NCBI RefSeq assembly: GCF_000344685.1
Contig: NW_006920411.1
Coordinates: forward strand, 3,141,308-3,205,307
Length of the DNA stretch: 64,000 nucleotides
Origin: Gloeophyllum trabeum ATCC 11539
Lineage: Eukaryota > Basidiomycota > Agaricomycetes > Gloeophyllales > Gloeophyllaceae
Direction: 5' to 3'
The notes under the pieces are model-generated. The model was not told where the DNA came from and made no database searches. It saw only the letters and a program-made list of their open reading frames with translations. Shown here piece after piece: positions 49,248-61,190 of this stretch (its first letter is position 1; the number at the start of each line of letters is the position of its first letter). Both the position numbers and the translations under genes were made by a program.

Positions 49248-51681
49248 ATGCACTGGACGGGTACCGGGCTGATTTTTGTCTCCAGCTGGACTGTGCATCA
49301 CGGCCATTTCAGCCCAATCCCTGGAGGAATAAATCCGGATGACTCTGTTCCTGTTGCACAAGGACCCATATACCGAGGACAGAATCACGACCTCCTTCAA
49401 CCCCGCACGACCCTCGAGGAGGAAGTCGCGCAGATGTGAGTTCACCCGCAATATTCCACGCCATATCTCATCTTACATTGTACAGCGTCCACGCCGACCT
49501 GAGCGGCTGGATGAACCTCGCCGACCCGCTGCATGAACCGCGGCGGGATCTACGGCAGCTACCTCGTGCCCTGGACCCACACTGCCACCCAAGGCACTCC
49601 ATCCCATCCCTCAAACCCATTCCGCGACACCGGGATCGCGGACGGGGTTCCACGGGGCGCGTCGACGGCGGACGTACGGGCGGATGGATGCCTGCGCCCA
49701 CGCATGTCCGCGGGGTGGCTGGTTCGCACCCCCCCCCCTCCCGCCGCGCCCGCTTGTTGATACTTATGTAGGACCATCGCGCCGTCATAGGCGGCTGCGG
49801 TACCTAGCGGGTGTGTCGCGGCGCGTACACGTAGGTCTGTGTTCACGCCGTGAATCGGTGGATGCCGCTCGGAATGAAGATAACGATGCCACTGACACCG
49901 ACATGATGTATGTACCACGGTAATCCAGACCTACTTGTGGATATCGTGAGTGCTTAACTGTTTCGTTCCGAGTTCTGTGGTCCAGCGAGCGAGGGGGGAT
50001 AGGAAGTGTGGCTGATACCGATGCTAACAGCTTCGCGACGAGTGGGATGCGAGTACCTTGCGATCACCGCCGCTGGCTCGGTCGGTCTGCTGGTCAGCAG
50101 CGTACGCGGCGAAGCTGGCGGTGGCGAACGGAGTCTGGAGGCGGGTCGTGTACATGCGTACGTACTTGACGCGCGCAGGCGGGCTGTGAACGGAGGAACT
50201 CGCCGTTTGGAGTCCTGCAATGGACGACGCGGCGGTGTTTGGTGGATCGAGTCAATAACGGGCGGTGGACGCCGACGAGACCGTGGGGACTGCCTTGCGC
50301 ACGAAATTCGCGCGCGGGCTGGTCGAGAGCGGGTCTGCTGTCTCGCATTCGGAGTTCCGTCTCTGTTTACCACCTTTACAGCTTCGTATGCAGACCCATG
50401 CCCTTACCCGGACTACCGCGCTGCACCTCTCTGCGCACCGGGCCCTCCTGCACCGAATGGAGAGAGACTTTCGTCCTCCTTGGGAACCACAACAGCACCC
50501 TGCCGCTGCACCTCCTCCCTCTCCTCGATGCCCCATCGGCCCCAAGTCCCCCGCGTCTCCTTCGGGGACTACGTCTTCCTCACTGCCAGCCTGTCCGGCA
50601 TCCCCCCTGGAGGGCTTCGCCCAGTTCCTCTCCAGCACGTCCGCGCACATCGACTACGCGGAGGGCTGCAGGCTGTGGTCGACGACCTCTCGGGGGTCCC
50701 CGCGGCGATGTGGCGATCGTGATGGTGGGACGTGGAGCTGCTCTGGGAGGACGGGACGAACCCGAGGGCGGGCGAGCCTGCGGATTTGAGCGACTCGGGG
50801 CGGGTGGGTGACGGCGGTGGTGGTGTTTGGTAGCGGCAAGCCCGTCGCGGAGCCGTGGATACAAGAACGTAAGCGCGTAGCCTTGTGTTGGTGTTGTTGT
50901 TGTTGTTGTAGTGAATTCTTCCTGATCTGTGTGCTGGCCGGCCGGGCAGAGATTCGGCAGTTCTCTTCCGGGAGCTGGGCGGTCGAGTCCGGGATGATTA
51001 CAGACGACGGAACACTTGCATCTGGGCACCAGGTTAGCATCCTTTGCCCAGTGCGTGTCTGACGCAAAATGACTGAGCGAGTGGCCGGATTTGTGAGCAT
51101 GTCCTGGACACTCGCGTGCCTGTGTGGAACTTCGGCCATGGCCTCAGCTGCGCGACCTTCAATTAGTGAATTCACAATTCGTCTCTTTCCTTCGGCGCTG
51201 ACGACAGGGCCTTGAAGCACGGATCTGGGCCAAGTCCTAGCATAGGGACCTCTGGTAATTGCAATGTATCGGTCACTGTATATAACACCGGGCCGGCCGA
51301 CGGCAAGGAGGTTATTCAGGTATCATACTATATCCCTCAGGAGTGCGTCCTCGTTGGCTGACTCGGTGATTTGTGTGAGGTGTACACGACGGACCTCTTC
51401 AGCTCTGTCGTCACGCCGAACCAGAATGCTTGTTGGTTCCCAGAGAGTCGGTATCCCATATGTGGACTCTTTGATAGCTCCACAGGCGCGGCTCATCGCA
51501 TTCTTCTGTAGGGTCACGATGCGTCTCCATGGAAGTGCAGGCTTCCCAGCTTGGGTTGTGGTCGCTCAGCAATTCCTGGGTTGTCGAACCCGGTCATTTC
51601 ACGGTGAGAGTTGAGACTAGCGATCATACGTACCTGGAAATAACGCTCACTGTGGTATTAAGTCTAAACCACTTCCCCTAG
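49248..51681 (+). pseudogene. decayed tandem copy of the GH3 beta-glucosidase gene
   Basis: Stretches colinear with the intact GH3 gene persist, but in scattered frames and with gaps. The start (MHWTGTGLIFVSSWTVHHGH then TTLEEEVAQM) matches the intact copy's signal and first conserved motif. ADLSGWMNLADPLHE, NRGGIYGSYLVPW, VPRVSFGDYVFLTASLSGIP, VVVFGSGKPVAEPWIQE, VWNFGHGLSCATFN and VYTTDLFSSVV follow. It ends NSWVVEPGHFTVRVETSDHT near 51640. The nucleophile region reads YLAITAAGSVGLL (about 50060-50098) where the intact copy has YLVTTDAGSVDLL, so the Asp position is Ala. Large parts of the barrel between 49600 and 50000 are missing and frames change repeatedly. It cannot encode an active enzyme. 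Origin by tandem duplication is inferred from order and proximity. Confidence 0.85.
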
Positions 51682-51826
51682 CATGATCCCGTGTGCACAT
51701 TTCCCCGGTTTGTCATCACCTTGGACAATAGCGGGCACGCGCTGTACCGGGTCTTGTCCATAGCTCTATGGTTGTACTGCAATACAGAATATTAGCGCCT
51801 CAAGCCTGTTCTAGCTTCTCTCACAA

Positions 51827-52129
51827 TAGAGAGTATTTGCAGGAGGCGAAGTCAACTTTAGCTATCTGATCTGACACGAGATCTTAGGCGAAGTGAAAAC
51901 AACAGTGGTGCGCGTCGGGGCCATTCGCGGAAAAAGCTGGGGATGCAGTGGAAACTTTGACACAGTATATTACCCTATATGTATGTAGGTATACACCGAA
52001 TGCGAACGGGTAGGTGGCCATGGTGCAGAATATCATATTTTTGGAGTTTGTGGTGCATTCGCATTATCCGAAGTGGGCTGTCTGCTAAGCGGAAAAAGTG
52101 TCCACTTCGCCTCCTGCAAATACTCTCTA
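51827..52129. mobile_element. 303-bp MITE, 26-bp perfect terminal inverted repeats including TA
   Basis: The segment 51827-51852 (TAGAGAGTATTTGCAGGAGG then CGAAGT) is the exact reverse complement of 52104-52129. Both ends are TA, as for Tc1/mariner target duplications. GCGAAGTG-like boxes recur inside near 51890 and 52070. No reading frame of note. It ends 354 bp upstream of the GH92 start codon. Its repeats share TTTGCAG with the 7618-8236 element. Confidence 0.82.
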
Positions 52130-52483
52130 ATGCCGGAAATTTGTGGCTTAGAACAGCGAGTTCAATATTGATTTCGCAATGCGACTTCATTACGAGAGCT
52201 TTTATTACGTAAGTTATAACTGAATAAATAACAGGAAAGTAACAGGTTCGTCCCGTACCAGTAACCTCATGTGAATCTCAGCAACCGCGTCCTTCCAGTC
52301 GCAATAACCCTTAGACGTCCCAGCCTCTACCTTTGCGTGCCGTTATGTTGGGATCCGACGGTGATTTGACAGCCTCACCTGTGCGCGATATTACTATTAG
52401 GCACGTGCGGGACACGGTCAGATGACCATCGCAATTTATAGCCATCGGCTTAGACTCGTACGGCGCTCGTACACCCACTCGCC

Positions 52484-55400
52484 ATGTCTGCGTACTGGCG
52501 TACATTCACAGTGCTAGTGGCATCTTTCGCGCTTGACATACGAGCTGTATCATCAAGGCAAGCTCCAGCAGCTTTCAGCAATCCGGAAAGCAGCGCGGTC
52601 GATTACGTGGATCCGTGAGTATTCACCTTGTAATACTTTCTGAGGTTGCATTGCCTTTGCATGCACCACTGGCTCAAGTGAGTTAGGCAGGGAATTGCGA
52701 CGGTACTGAGCTCCATCGATGGTCTCAGCATATGGCATTTGCCGTCTCCCATGGCTGTTGACCGCAACGGAGACCAGCAACTCGGGTTCCATTCACGTCT
52801 CACTGCTGTCAGTTCGCTGACAGCAGTGCATGCGGTTCAATACATGGGGGCTGTGATAGCAGTCCGTTAGCCCTTGTTTATCCCGCTAGTTCTGACATCT
52901 GGTCGTCCGCTCTCGCGGGAAGTGTGGGTGCCTGTAAATCTCCTCCTTGTCTACGGTTCAGGTACTGTGATTGCCACGGCGGCTGCATCACGGCAGCGGT
53001 CGGCACTTTGCCCTTGCAGCGCGTTCCCTGTCCGTGCTTAACTCTTTGAACGCCGGTATCGCGCTCTTCTTACCATTCTACTCCGCGAGGGACGTTTCAT
53101 TACCGCGCGCCGCGTTGCTGGAAGGTTCGGATCCTTGGATTTCTCCGCCGGGGTTTATGGCGAACCCGGGGTCAAACATAGGAATGTGATATGGTTACTT
53201 TGCCAGCATCTATGCATTGCATTCTGATGCTTCCAGATGCCCCTATTGCGAGCATACGGCCCTAGGTCTATCCGACCGTGAGAGGCCGTGTGGACAAGAT
53301 GGACATTTACCCTCAGCTCTCCCTCTGTGCTTTCCCTGAAAGTAAGCGTTTCAATTCAAAACTCACACCGTCATACAGACTCATCGGCAATGGCGGCGAC
53401 TCACCCAATGGCTCCGGCGGCATGATCCCATCCACCGCTCCCCCCTTTGGGATGACGCGGTGGGTTGCGCAGACACGCCAGAACTACGTCTCGGTTACCC
53501 CGTACAACTATACAGACTCGAACATCCATGGCTTCCAAGGAACGCACCAGCCGGCGATTTGGATGGGAGAGAGCGGCCAGGTCGTCATCGTTCCTGGCGT
53601 GGGAGATGTAAAGCCTGCTTTCGAGGACAGAGGAATGCCCTTCAGTCACGACAAGGAAGTGATAACACCGAGCTATTATAGCGTTTATCTGGATGCTCCT
53701 GGAGGCGGATCTATACTAGCTGAACAAAGCGCCAGTAGGTCCACCCCCTGTCGCGCGAGTACACATAATATACTCAACGCCTTGCAGCCTCCCGCGTGGG
53801 ACATCTCAGGTTCACCTTTGAGAACACCGATACTCCGTATGTTCTCATCGAGGCCACTCGCGCGTCCGTCATGGGCTCCGCCGATCCATCCAATGTAACA
53901 TATCCATCCGGCTCAGTGAGCATCGATCCCTCTGCTCGCGAGATCTGTGGCAGGAACCCAGAGCGTCAGGATTTCATCATTGGACCTAACCCTGCCCCTT
54001 CTTTTGCGGGATATTTCTGCGCTCGATTCAGCGTGCCGTTCGAGTCTTACGGTACAGCCAATAACAGCGACGGTCAGCTGTTCCAAGGGGAAAATGAGAG
54101 GAACGGCACGCAGCTGAGCGGCTATGCCATTCTTCAGCGAGGAACGAGCATGGTAGACGTCAGGGTTGGGGTGTCGTTTATATCCATCGACCAGGCAAGA
54201 AAGAATTTGGAAACTGAGATCCCAGATGGTACGAGTCTTGAACAGACGGCGAAGGCGGTTAGAGAGGCGTGGGCAGAGAAGCTCGATAGAATAACGGTGG
54301 AAGGCGGCAGTATCGAGAACAAGCTCGTCTTTTACACAGCGGTCTATCATACCTTGCAGGTGGGATATCCCCAGTGCTCCCTCCTCTCGTGTCATGACTG
54401 ATGCATAGGCTTACGGTACAGTATCCGTACGAGCAACATGAAGACGGCAAGTATTACTCGGGATATGATGATGCAGTCCATGAAGGCGAATCATACACTG
54501 GCTACTCGATATGGGTAGGTGAATGTATCCCCGCCCGTGAGATCATTGTTCTGATAACATATCTACGTCTTCTCAGGACACATTCCGAGCCCAGTGGGCC
54601 TGGACAATACTGTTTGCTCCCGAGCGGGTGAACGGCATGGTACAGAGTATGCTGCAAGACTACAGGGAGGTAAATGCTGCCCTAAATCCACTTCGAATCG
54701 TCTAGTGAAGCCTTCGTGTTGATCTAGGGTGGATGGCTTCCTATGTGGAAGAATATCGTCGGTAAGACACCCACTCTAGCCTAAGCCAACCATGTATCCA
54801 TAGATTTTTTCCCGTCTTGTAGAAACAAATATCATGGTACGTCATTGGAAAGGAAGGTCGCCTTCTATCACGTTATTGACTCACGCTGCATGAAGGTTGG
54901 CACCCACGCGGATTCTTTGGTCGCCGAAGCGGTCCTCAAAGGATTCACCGGCTTCGACCTTGAGACGGCATGGGAGGCAGTATATAAGGATGCCACAGTC
55001 CCTCCTGTCAACGACTGGAATACCTCGTACGTTGCTGGGCTTATCATTGTCGTTTCGTGCTGACCTCCTTTTTTAGATATTTCGATCGGGAGGAAGTACG
55101 TGCGCTGCCTGGCACTCGAATCTGCAATGTCTCATCAATTCGCTACGTCTACAGAACGTCGGCTATGAAGTTCGAGCCGGATTGTCCTCCGTCTACGATG
55201 TTCAGGGTTGGGTTGCCTCTGATGTCCACTCTGAGGCAGGGTCCCGGACCTTGGACTATGCGTGTAAGCCTATTCCATACTAAGATCATTTCGCCTCTAA
55301 TCGTGCATCCAGACGACGACTACGCTGTTTCCGTCCTGGCATCTTTGTTGAATAAGACATCTGAGGCATCCTTCTTTCTGAATCGGTCGCTGACTACCCC

Positions 55401-56372
55401 GTTCTCCATCTTCAATTCAACCACTGGTTTTATGGAGGCACGCAATGCCAACGGTTCCGGCGCCGGTCAGGATGCAGGTTGGACCGAAGGCAATATGTGG
55501 GCGTATACGTTCGACGTCGTGCAGGATGTGGAAGGTCTCGTTAAAAGACGGGGAGGAAACATAAGCTTTATTGACTTCCTGGATGAACACTTTGATGGTG
55601 GTGAGCAGAACAGTCTCCAAGGCTGATCAGTAATCTGATGAACGCTAAGGCCATAATGATCATACGAACGAGGTACGTCAGAAGTCACCGTTAGAGTCTG
55701 CAAGGATGATCAGTGTCGCAGCCTTCCCACCATATTCCATATCTATACGCCTTGGCTGGGGCGGCTTCCAAGTCACAAGAGCGCATTCGTTCTATCGCTC
55801 AAGAGTATTACAATTCGTCCGTAAATGGCCTTGCAGGTGTGAGTACAGAACACTTATCCACAAGGAATATGAAGTAAGCGATCAGACTATGTCTTGTAGA
55901 ATGAAGACTGTGGGCAAATGAGCGCGTGGTACATATTCAGTGCCCTGGGATTCTATCCAGTTGATCCCGTATCGGGCTTCTACGTCGTGGGAGCGTAAGT
56001 CGAATCAGTAGATCATTCGTAGTCTTCCGCTCACATCGTCCTTATGCGTGGATAGCCCTTTCTCTGACAAAGTCGTGATAGAACTGCCTGGGATTCGGAA
56101 GTCACTAATTGTTGCCTCCCCTGGAGCACCCACCTGCCCATACGTCCGATCTCTGACGGTAGACGGGGCATCTATCACAACGCCAATTATCCATCATTCC
56201 CAAATATCCCAAGGAAGTATGGTCGAGTTTGGCATGAGCCAGCAACCCGAGAGTTGGGCTTCTACGACATTGGTGAGTGGCTAAGGTTGTGCCCCGAGAC
56301 CATAGTTTCAGAGGGTCTGATTAGATCTCTATCGAATCTGGAACAAACATGGCTGTTCACGAAGAACTCTAG
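52484..56372 (+). CDS. GH92 alpha-1,2-mannosidase-like enzyme, signal peptide present
   Basis: GH92 enzymes are calcium-dependent exo-alpha-mannosidases acting on N-glycan-type mannosides. The first exon (52484-52614) has a signal peptide (MSAYWRTFTVLVASFALDIR) and ends VDYVDP. Exon 2 from 53379 continues LIGNGGDSPNGSGGMIPSTA, completing the family motif VDPLIG. Later exons give PPFGMTRWVAQTRQNYVSVT, IHGFQGTHQPAIWMGE, YHTLQ, YPYEQHEDGKYYSGYDDAVH and DTFRAQWAWTILFAPERVNG. AGSRTLDYAYDDYA, DAGWTEGNMWAYTFDVVQDV, HNDHTNEPSHHIPYLYALAG and GNEDCGQMSAWYIFSALGFY follow, the last typical of the catalytic domain. About twelve introns; the first is 764 bp. The end is uncertain: reading on stops at 56282-56284 (TTLVSG), while a 52 bp intron (56273-56324) adds ISIESGTNMAVHEEL ending 56372. 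The longer form is listed. No disabling lesion seen. Confidence 0.87.
52801..52828 (+). other. 12-bp perfect hairpin with TTCG loop in the GH92 intron
   Basis: CACTGCTGTCAG (52801-52812), loop TTCG, then CTGACAGCAGTG (52817-52828). In RNA this would be a stable UUCG tetraloop stem. It lies inside the 764 bp first intron. No longer conserved structure was found around it. Confidence 0.8.
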
Positions 56373-57097
56373 CCAGTTAGTGCTTCGGTAAGGCTATGCT
56401 CTGCTTCCGTGATGGGGTTCTCAAATAGTAGCTTCGCACTCCGCGGACTTTCCAGCTCGGGATCTCATTGGAGGACTGCGTATGCGTATCGACAGGGGCC
56501 TCTGCTTGGTTCACATCTACGCTCGCCGGTCATGTTCGTCTTTATGCTCTATTGCATCTCATATACTGCGCTAGACGTTCTCGCGTACGATGTTTGGCTT
56601 CTGGCTTGTGCTCGACTTCAGCTTCAGAACCCATCGGTGAGTGTGGCGGCGCAAGTGCGGTAGCCTTAGAGTCATTCTCCTCACCACGGTGACCGGGATC
56701 GTGTCCGTTCTGCGTGATCATGTGGTGGATACCTGCTTAAGTGACTTATGTACCCTCCCAATACCCCGATCAGAGAGTAGTCATGAGATTTGTATGCTCA
56801 TGCCTCCTTCTCGTAGGCTATTGGGAGTGTATGTGTACTCCTTGAATATAGCCACGCTCGGAGCAGAATCAGCAGAATCAGTATCAACATCTCAAGAGCT
56901 TCCGACGAAGATGAACTCTGTCACGGTTGCTGATTATCAGTCCAGTGTGGTAACGCTGTCACTCATTGTAGATGGAAGCCTCAGCACGGTAGACATCCGG
57001 CCAAACAAAGTCGGCTACCCAGGCCCCATGGTTCTCATGGTCGCGGACGTCTCACGTTCACCTCTAGTCGTGCCCAGTACTCAACCATCGCAGCTGG
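56373..57097. other. gap between GH92 and the membrane-protein gene; unresolved reading frames
   Basis: It should contain the promoter, and perhaps the signal-peptide exon, of the following membrane-protein gene. A short ATG frame near 56783 reads MRFVCSCLLLVGYWECM, which would suit a signal peptide, but no in-phase join to 57098 was found. A longer frame over 56641-57105 looks only partly protein-like. Confidence 0.3.
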
Positions 57098-58273
57098 ATG
57101 GATAATCGCAGGATTTTGGTTGACGATGGGGATGTCGCTCTGACCTGGGCTGGCGAGTGGATGATGCTGGATAACCAGACGTCATCGTCAACTCTCTTCG
57201 GCACAATGCATATGGCGCAGGCGTCCAATGCACACATGAGTTTCACTTTCAATGGTACGTACTGGAATCCGTATTTTGCATGAAATTGCTCGTCATGTTT
57301 TTTGGAACGGAAGGTACCTGGGTAGCTGTTTACGGCGTTGTCTTTGATACGGACCAGCAACCTACTTCCACCTATAGCGTCGACCAGGTCCAGTCAACGT
57401 TCACCCCGCCGAACCCCTCCGGACCCACCCAATATAACCAAGTCTTTTTCCAAACATCCCTAGCAGACGGTGTACAGCATAAGCTCATAGTCACTGCTTC
57501 AAATGGGTCCCAGGAGAGCCCGTTCATGATTGACTACATCTTATACACGCCTTCGACGTCAGCCAAGATGTCTCCTGCACTCACGTCCCCTACAGTCACT
57601 CCCACACCTCAGTCGATGACGCCTATGTTGGGCGCCATCCTTGGGGGTCTCATTGGAGGAATAGCAGTCATCCTTATCGGCACGCTCTTCGGGATCTGGA
57701 TTTACAGAAGACGCAGGAGGCATTGGCACAACACAACTGGTGGACCAGGTTAGTCCTGCCCAATCGTGCCACTAGACTGGGACTAATCAACCGACATCAG
57801 ATATGGGCGCCATGAAGCGGCTGCGTCTAGGGCAAATTATACCGTATACTGTAGTTCCCGACGAGCTAGAGGCACCCTTGAGTCCACGGCGTCGAAACAG
57901 TGGGGCAGCTGGGCGGAGACTGCTTTCGTCATTTTCACGCCAGAAACGAAGATCACAGGGTTCCAGTCAAGCTCGAGTTGCCGAACCAACATCACCCATC
58001 CGCACCACGAGGCGTCCTACTAGTAGACTCACCACCGAAACCACGGCGTCGACGCTTGTTGCACTTGACGGAGGCGACGAAGGGGAGGACACTGGAGGGG
58101 AAAGCGATACTAGGGAACCTCCTCGGCGTAGTAGTAGTCACACGAAGCACAGACGCGCCGATCCAAGCTCTTGGCCGCCTCCCCTCCCCCCTCTACCGCC
58201 TCAAGTTATTACACTAAGCCCGAGAATTATTCCTGTTGATCAGCCCACTCCGCCCCCCACGTATCAACCATGA
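57098..58273 (+). CDS. single-pass membrane protein with ectodomain and Pro-rich tail
   Basis: Three exons (57098-57254, 57314-57748, 57801-58273) join in phase to 354 codons, though the N-terminus may lie further upstream because no signal peptide is included. The ectodomain reads NRRILVDDGDVALTWAGEWM, SNAHMSFTFNGTWVAVYGVV and KLIVTASNGSQESPFMIDYI, the pattern of the beta-sandwich domains common in Agaricomycete type I membrane proteins. A Ser/Thr/Pro stalk precedes one transmembrane helix (MLGAILGGLIGGIAVILIGT then LFGIWIY) near residue 180-205 and a basic stop (RRRRRHWH). The cytosolic tail is basic, Ser-rich and ends in PPLPPLPPQ and PTPPPTYQP, possible SH3 or WW ligands. Function unknown; perhaps a wall or surface sensor. 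Confidence 0.75.
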
Positions 58274-59510
58274 CGGCCAGTATACTCCAGGCATCCAAGT
58301 TCGAACCGGAGGAGCTACCCTTCTATTATTGCCCGTATCTAAATCTGTAGTGACACTTCTGGACAGTGTTTCCTCACCACTTTCTTTCATACACAACCTC
58401 GAGTACGTCATTCGTTCTAACTTATGATTAAATCATCCATCTGTGCGACCTGGAGTACTAGATAGTGTATTGGATTACATTACATTATAAATTTCGTTCG
58501 AGGCGTGGTATGAGCTATGTCCGCGCGGGGATTCAGTTGAGGAAGCAGCAGAGTGTAAGCTCCGCATTCAACGGTTACGCCAGCGCCTGTGAAGCGCCGG
58601 CGACTTGTTTAAAAGGCTGCGTGCCTGATCCTCCACGTCTAGTAAGGCAACAATGAAATATAATTGCACCGTGATGTTCCAGTCGTTTGTCAGAGTGGAG
58701 ATGACCAGGTTTCAACCAACGATGGTGATGGGAAGTACCAGCCTGAGATTAGGTCGTATCGTGCGGTTGACCGACGGAGTAAGCAGAGGTATCCGAGTGC
58801 CAGTGGCGAGAAAGCCAAGCTCAAAGTTGCGCGGTGAGCGTGTTCATTCAAAGGCGGAAGCACCAAGGCTTCTGCAAAACAGCTTCACAGCCATCGACTG
58901 CTTAAGCCGGCGACGTAAGAATTGAGTCTAATCACCGTACCTTCAGCGTGTTCATACCGCGGATTGAGACCCAGGGTGAATTACTCTCAAGTCATTGTGT
59001 GCTCGAAGTCTCACCACCTTTGAGTTCGTCTGGGGATGGGCATAGATATAAACGCCTGTTGCATTGAACGACAAGAATGAATCAATTCGACTATAACACA
59101 GCGTTGCGCAAGGAGATGACGAGATGAGCCGAGATCTGGTAGACCGAGTGTACAGCAATACGACAAAGCAGGGAGCTACAAAACTAGAGCGTGTGCTGGG
59201 CGATAATGACAAGATAAATATAAGGGTTTCGGCGATGAGAACAGCGAGTCATATGACACGACGTACCACTTACGTACAACATTGACAACATATGAATACA
59301 AATGAGCGGAGACTCGGACCCAGCAGCTACACGCGTCCAGGGCAATTCGGCTGCCCCGCCGAGCGCATAACGCCCAAGAAGCAAGAAAGTATGACAGCCT
59401 GAATAGAGGCAAGAGCATGAAAGAGTTCATATCATTGCAGCCACGAGGAGAAGCTGTGACGCTATACGGCCCATGGAGATTGACGAGCACGTTCGCACGG
59501 CGAGACCCAG
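58274..59510. other. intergenic between convergent genes, no gene seen
   Basis: This 1.2 kb separates the 3' ends of the membrane-protein gene and the C2H2 gene. Only short unsupported frames. No repeat ends recognised. Confidence 0.4.
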
Positions 59511-61190
59511 TTATTCAATGGAATTCCCAGACCTCGATGCGGGCGACATATGCCCGAAGGACGACCCAGATGAACTGCACGGAGACGGAGACCTCGACAT
59601 GCTTGCCAATGCAGTGCGAGCAAAGCTCACTCGTGACTGAGCTTGCGGCTGTGATTGTGCTCGGGTGTATGACGTCGAGTACGCATGGCAAGGGTTCTCA
59701 TCATGGTCCTGAGCGTCATAAGTGCCACTCTCCTTGAAGGCTACGCGGTGGAAAGGGGGAGATGATATGAAAGAACATGGCGACGTGGGGATGTGGGTGC
59801 CTTCTTCGTCTTCCATTTCGCCTTCGGAGCGCATGTGGTCGTCTTCGGACTCGGGCTCGGTACCTGTATCCGCGGTCAACGAGGCTTCGATCTCGTCCTC
59901 GTCGTGGTGGGATGGGCGGATATGAGGTAAAGGCTCGATGCCATAACCAGGGAACTGTACCGGCGTCCCAGGCTGCGAAGCAGCTCGTACCGCCTTCGCA
60001 CGTTGGGAAGTGATGTGGTTCCGGAAATGGCGGCGCATATTGGAATTCACATTAAATAGCCTGCCACAACCCTCCCAGTGGCACTTGAACGCTACGTTGA
60101 ATAAATCAATACGTTAGGAAATGGGTGTCAGGACTCATTGGTTCTACACGTACGTTTGACGCCAGTGTGTGTCGTCTCGTGTATCTTGAGACTGCTGGGC
60201 CTGTTAAACCGCTTGAGGCAAATACGGCAGGTATGTTTCCTCGGGCCATGTCTCGAGGCAGGTTCGGGGTCGGGCTCAGGGGAGAAAGCTAAAGGATGGA
60301 ACGACGAGGACGAAGATAAGTCAAAGGTGTACGTGTACGTCCCTGACGGTGTGCCCCTGGACGGGCCAGGCGACTGACGAGAGTACGCTGAGGGGTAATC
60401 GCCATGAGAGGGCTCCGTGGCGGGATCTACGTCAGCTGGTCCAGCGTCGCGAGATTCATTCCTCTCATCGACGGCGACGAGCATGCGATACCTCTTCTCC
60501 GGCCTCGGCGTCGTCGGGGCTGGTGGTTGTACTGCCACACGAAAAGAAGGAGCAGCCTTAGCGATGGCCATAGACGCACAGGGAGTGACGGCGACTGGAT
60601 TCTGATGAGACACGAGATCCTGCAGGTTCGTGCTAGATGCGACATGCTCGAGGGACGAAGTGGCAGGGTCCGTACGCAACACGGTAAAACTGTACGCAGC
60701 CTCCTTCCGCGAGTGAGTCACCCTGGGCCTCGATGGCTGCGGCAGGATATGCCGCGGACGAGTGCTGACTGGAAAAGAGCCACAAGGCTTTGGAGAGACT
60801 TGCAATTCAGAATAATGCAGTCTTGACTGCGTGCCGGCGTCTCTCGCGGATATTTGCTGACCCCGTTTATGCGATCCCGAGGCCACCGGAGTTTCGCAGG
60901 AAGATGCACCTTCCGTGAAGCTGGGGTGCGTATTATTCCATCCGATGCGCTGGTCTCCAGGGAACTGGAAAGCACGACTCCGCGGAGTGGAGTTCTGTGT
61001 TTCTGGTGATGAATCTGAGCGATTTCTAGGGCTCGGTGATGGCAGGCATTGCTCTTAGCACGAGTTCGCATGCATCCATCAGCGAAGGTAGGAAAAAATG
61101 CAGAAGCCACTAACCTGGAAATAATTCTCGTATACTAGGTAGCGACGTCCGAGAACTGCTATTATTGCCACTAATAGAAGGCAACATCAT
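59511..61190 (-). CDS. C2H2 zinc-finger transcription factor
   Basis: Three exons (61190-61115, 61053-60154, 60091-59511) give 1557 nt, 518 aa. It begins MMLPSISGNNSSSRTSLPSI followed by RELFPE, a leader I associate with Agaricomycete C2H2 regulators. The middle is Ser/Pro-rich. Two classical C2H2 fingers follow. Finger 1 is CRICLKRFNRPSSLKIHETT-H (residues about 301-321). Finger 2 is CHWEGCGRLFNVNSNMRRHF-RNH, split from the first by an intron in the linker HTGVKPFK. Ser/Asp-rich tail, then SMSRSPSPCSSSGSSFGHMS near the end. It is expected to bind DNA in the nucleus; targets unknown. Junctions match in phase (C plus CG at the finger linker). Confidence 0.86.
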
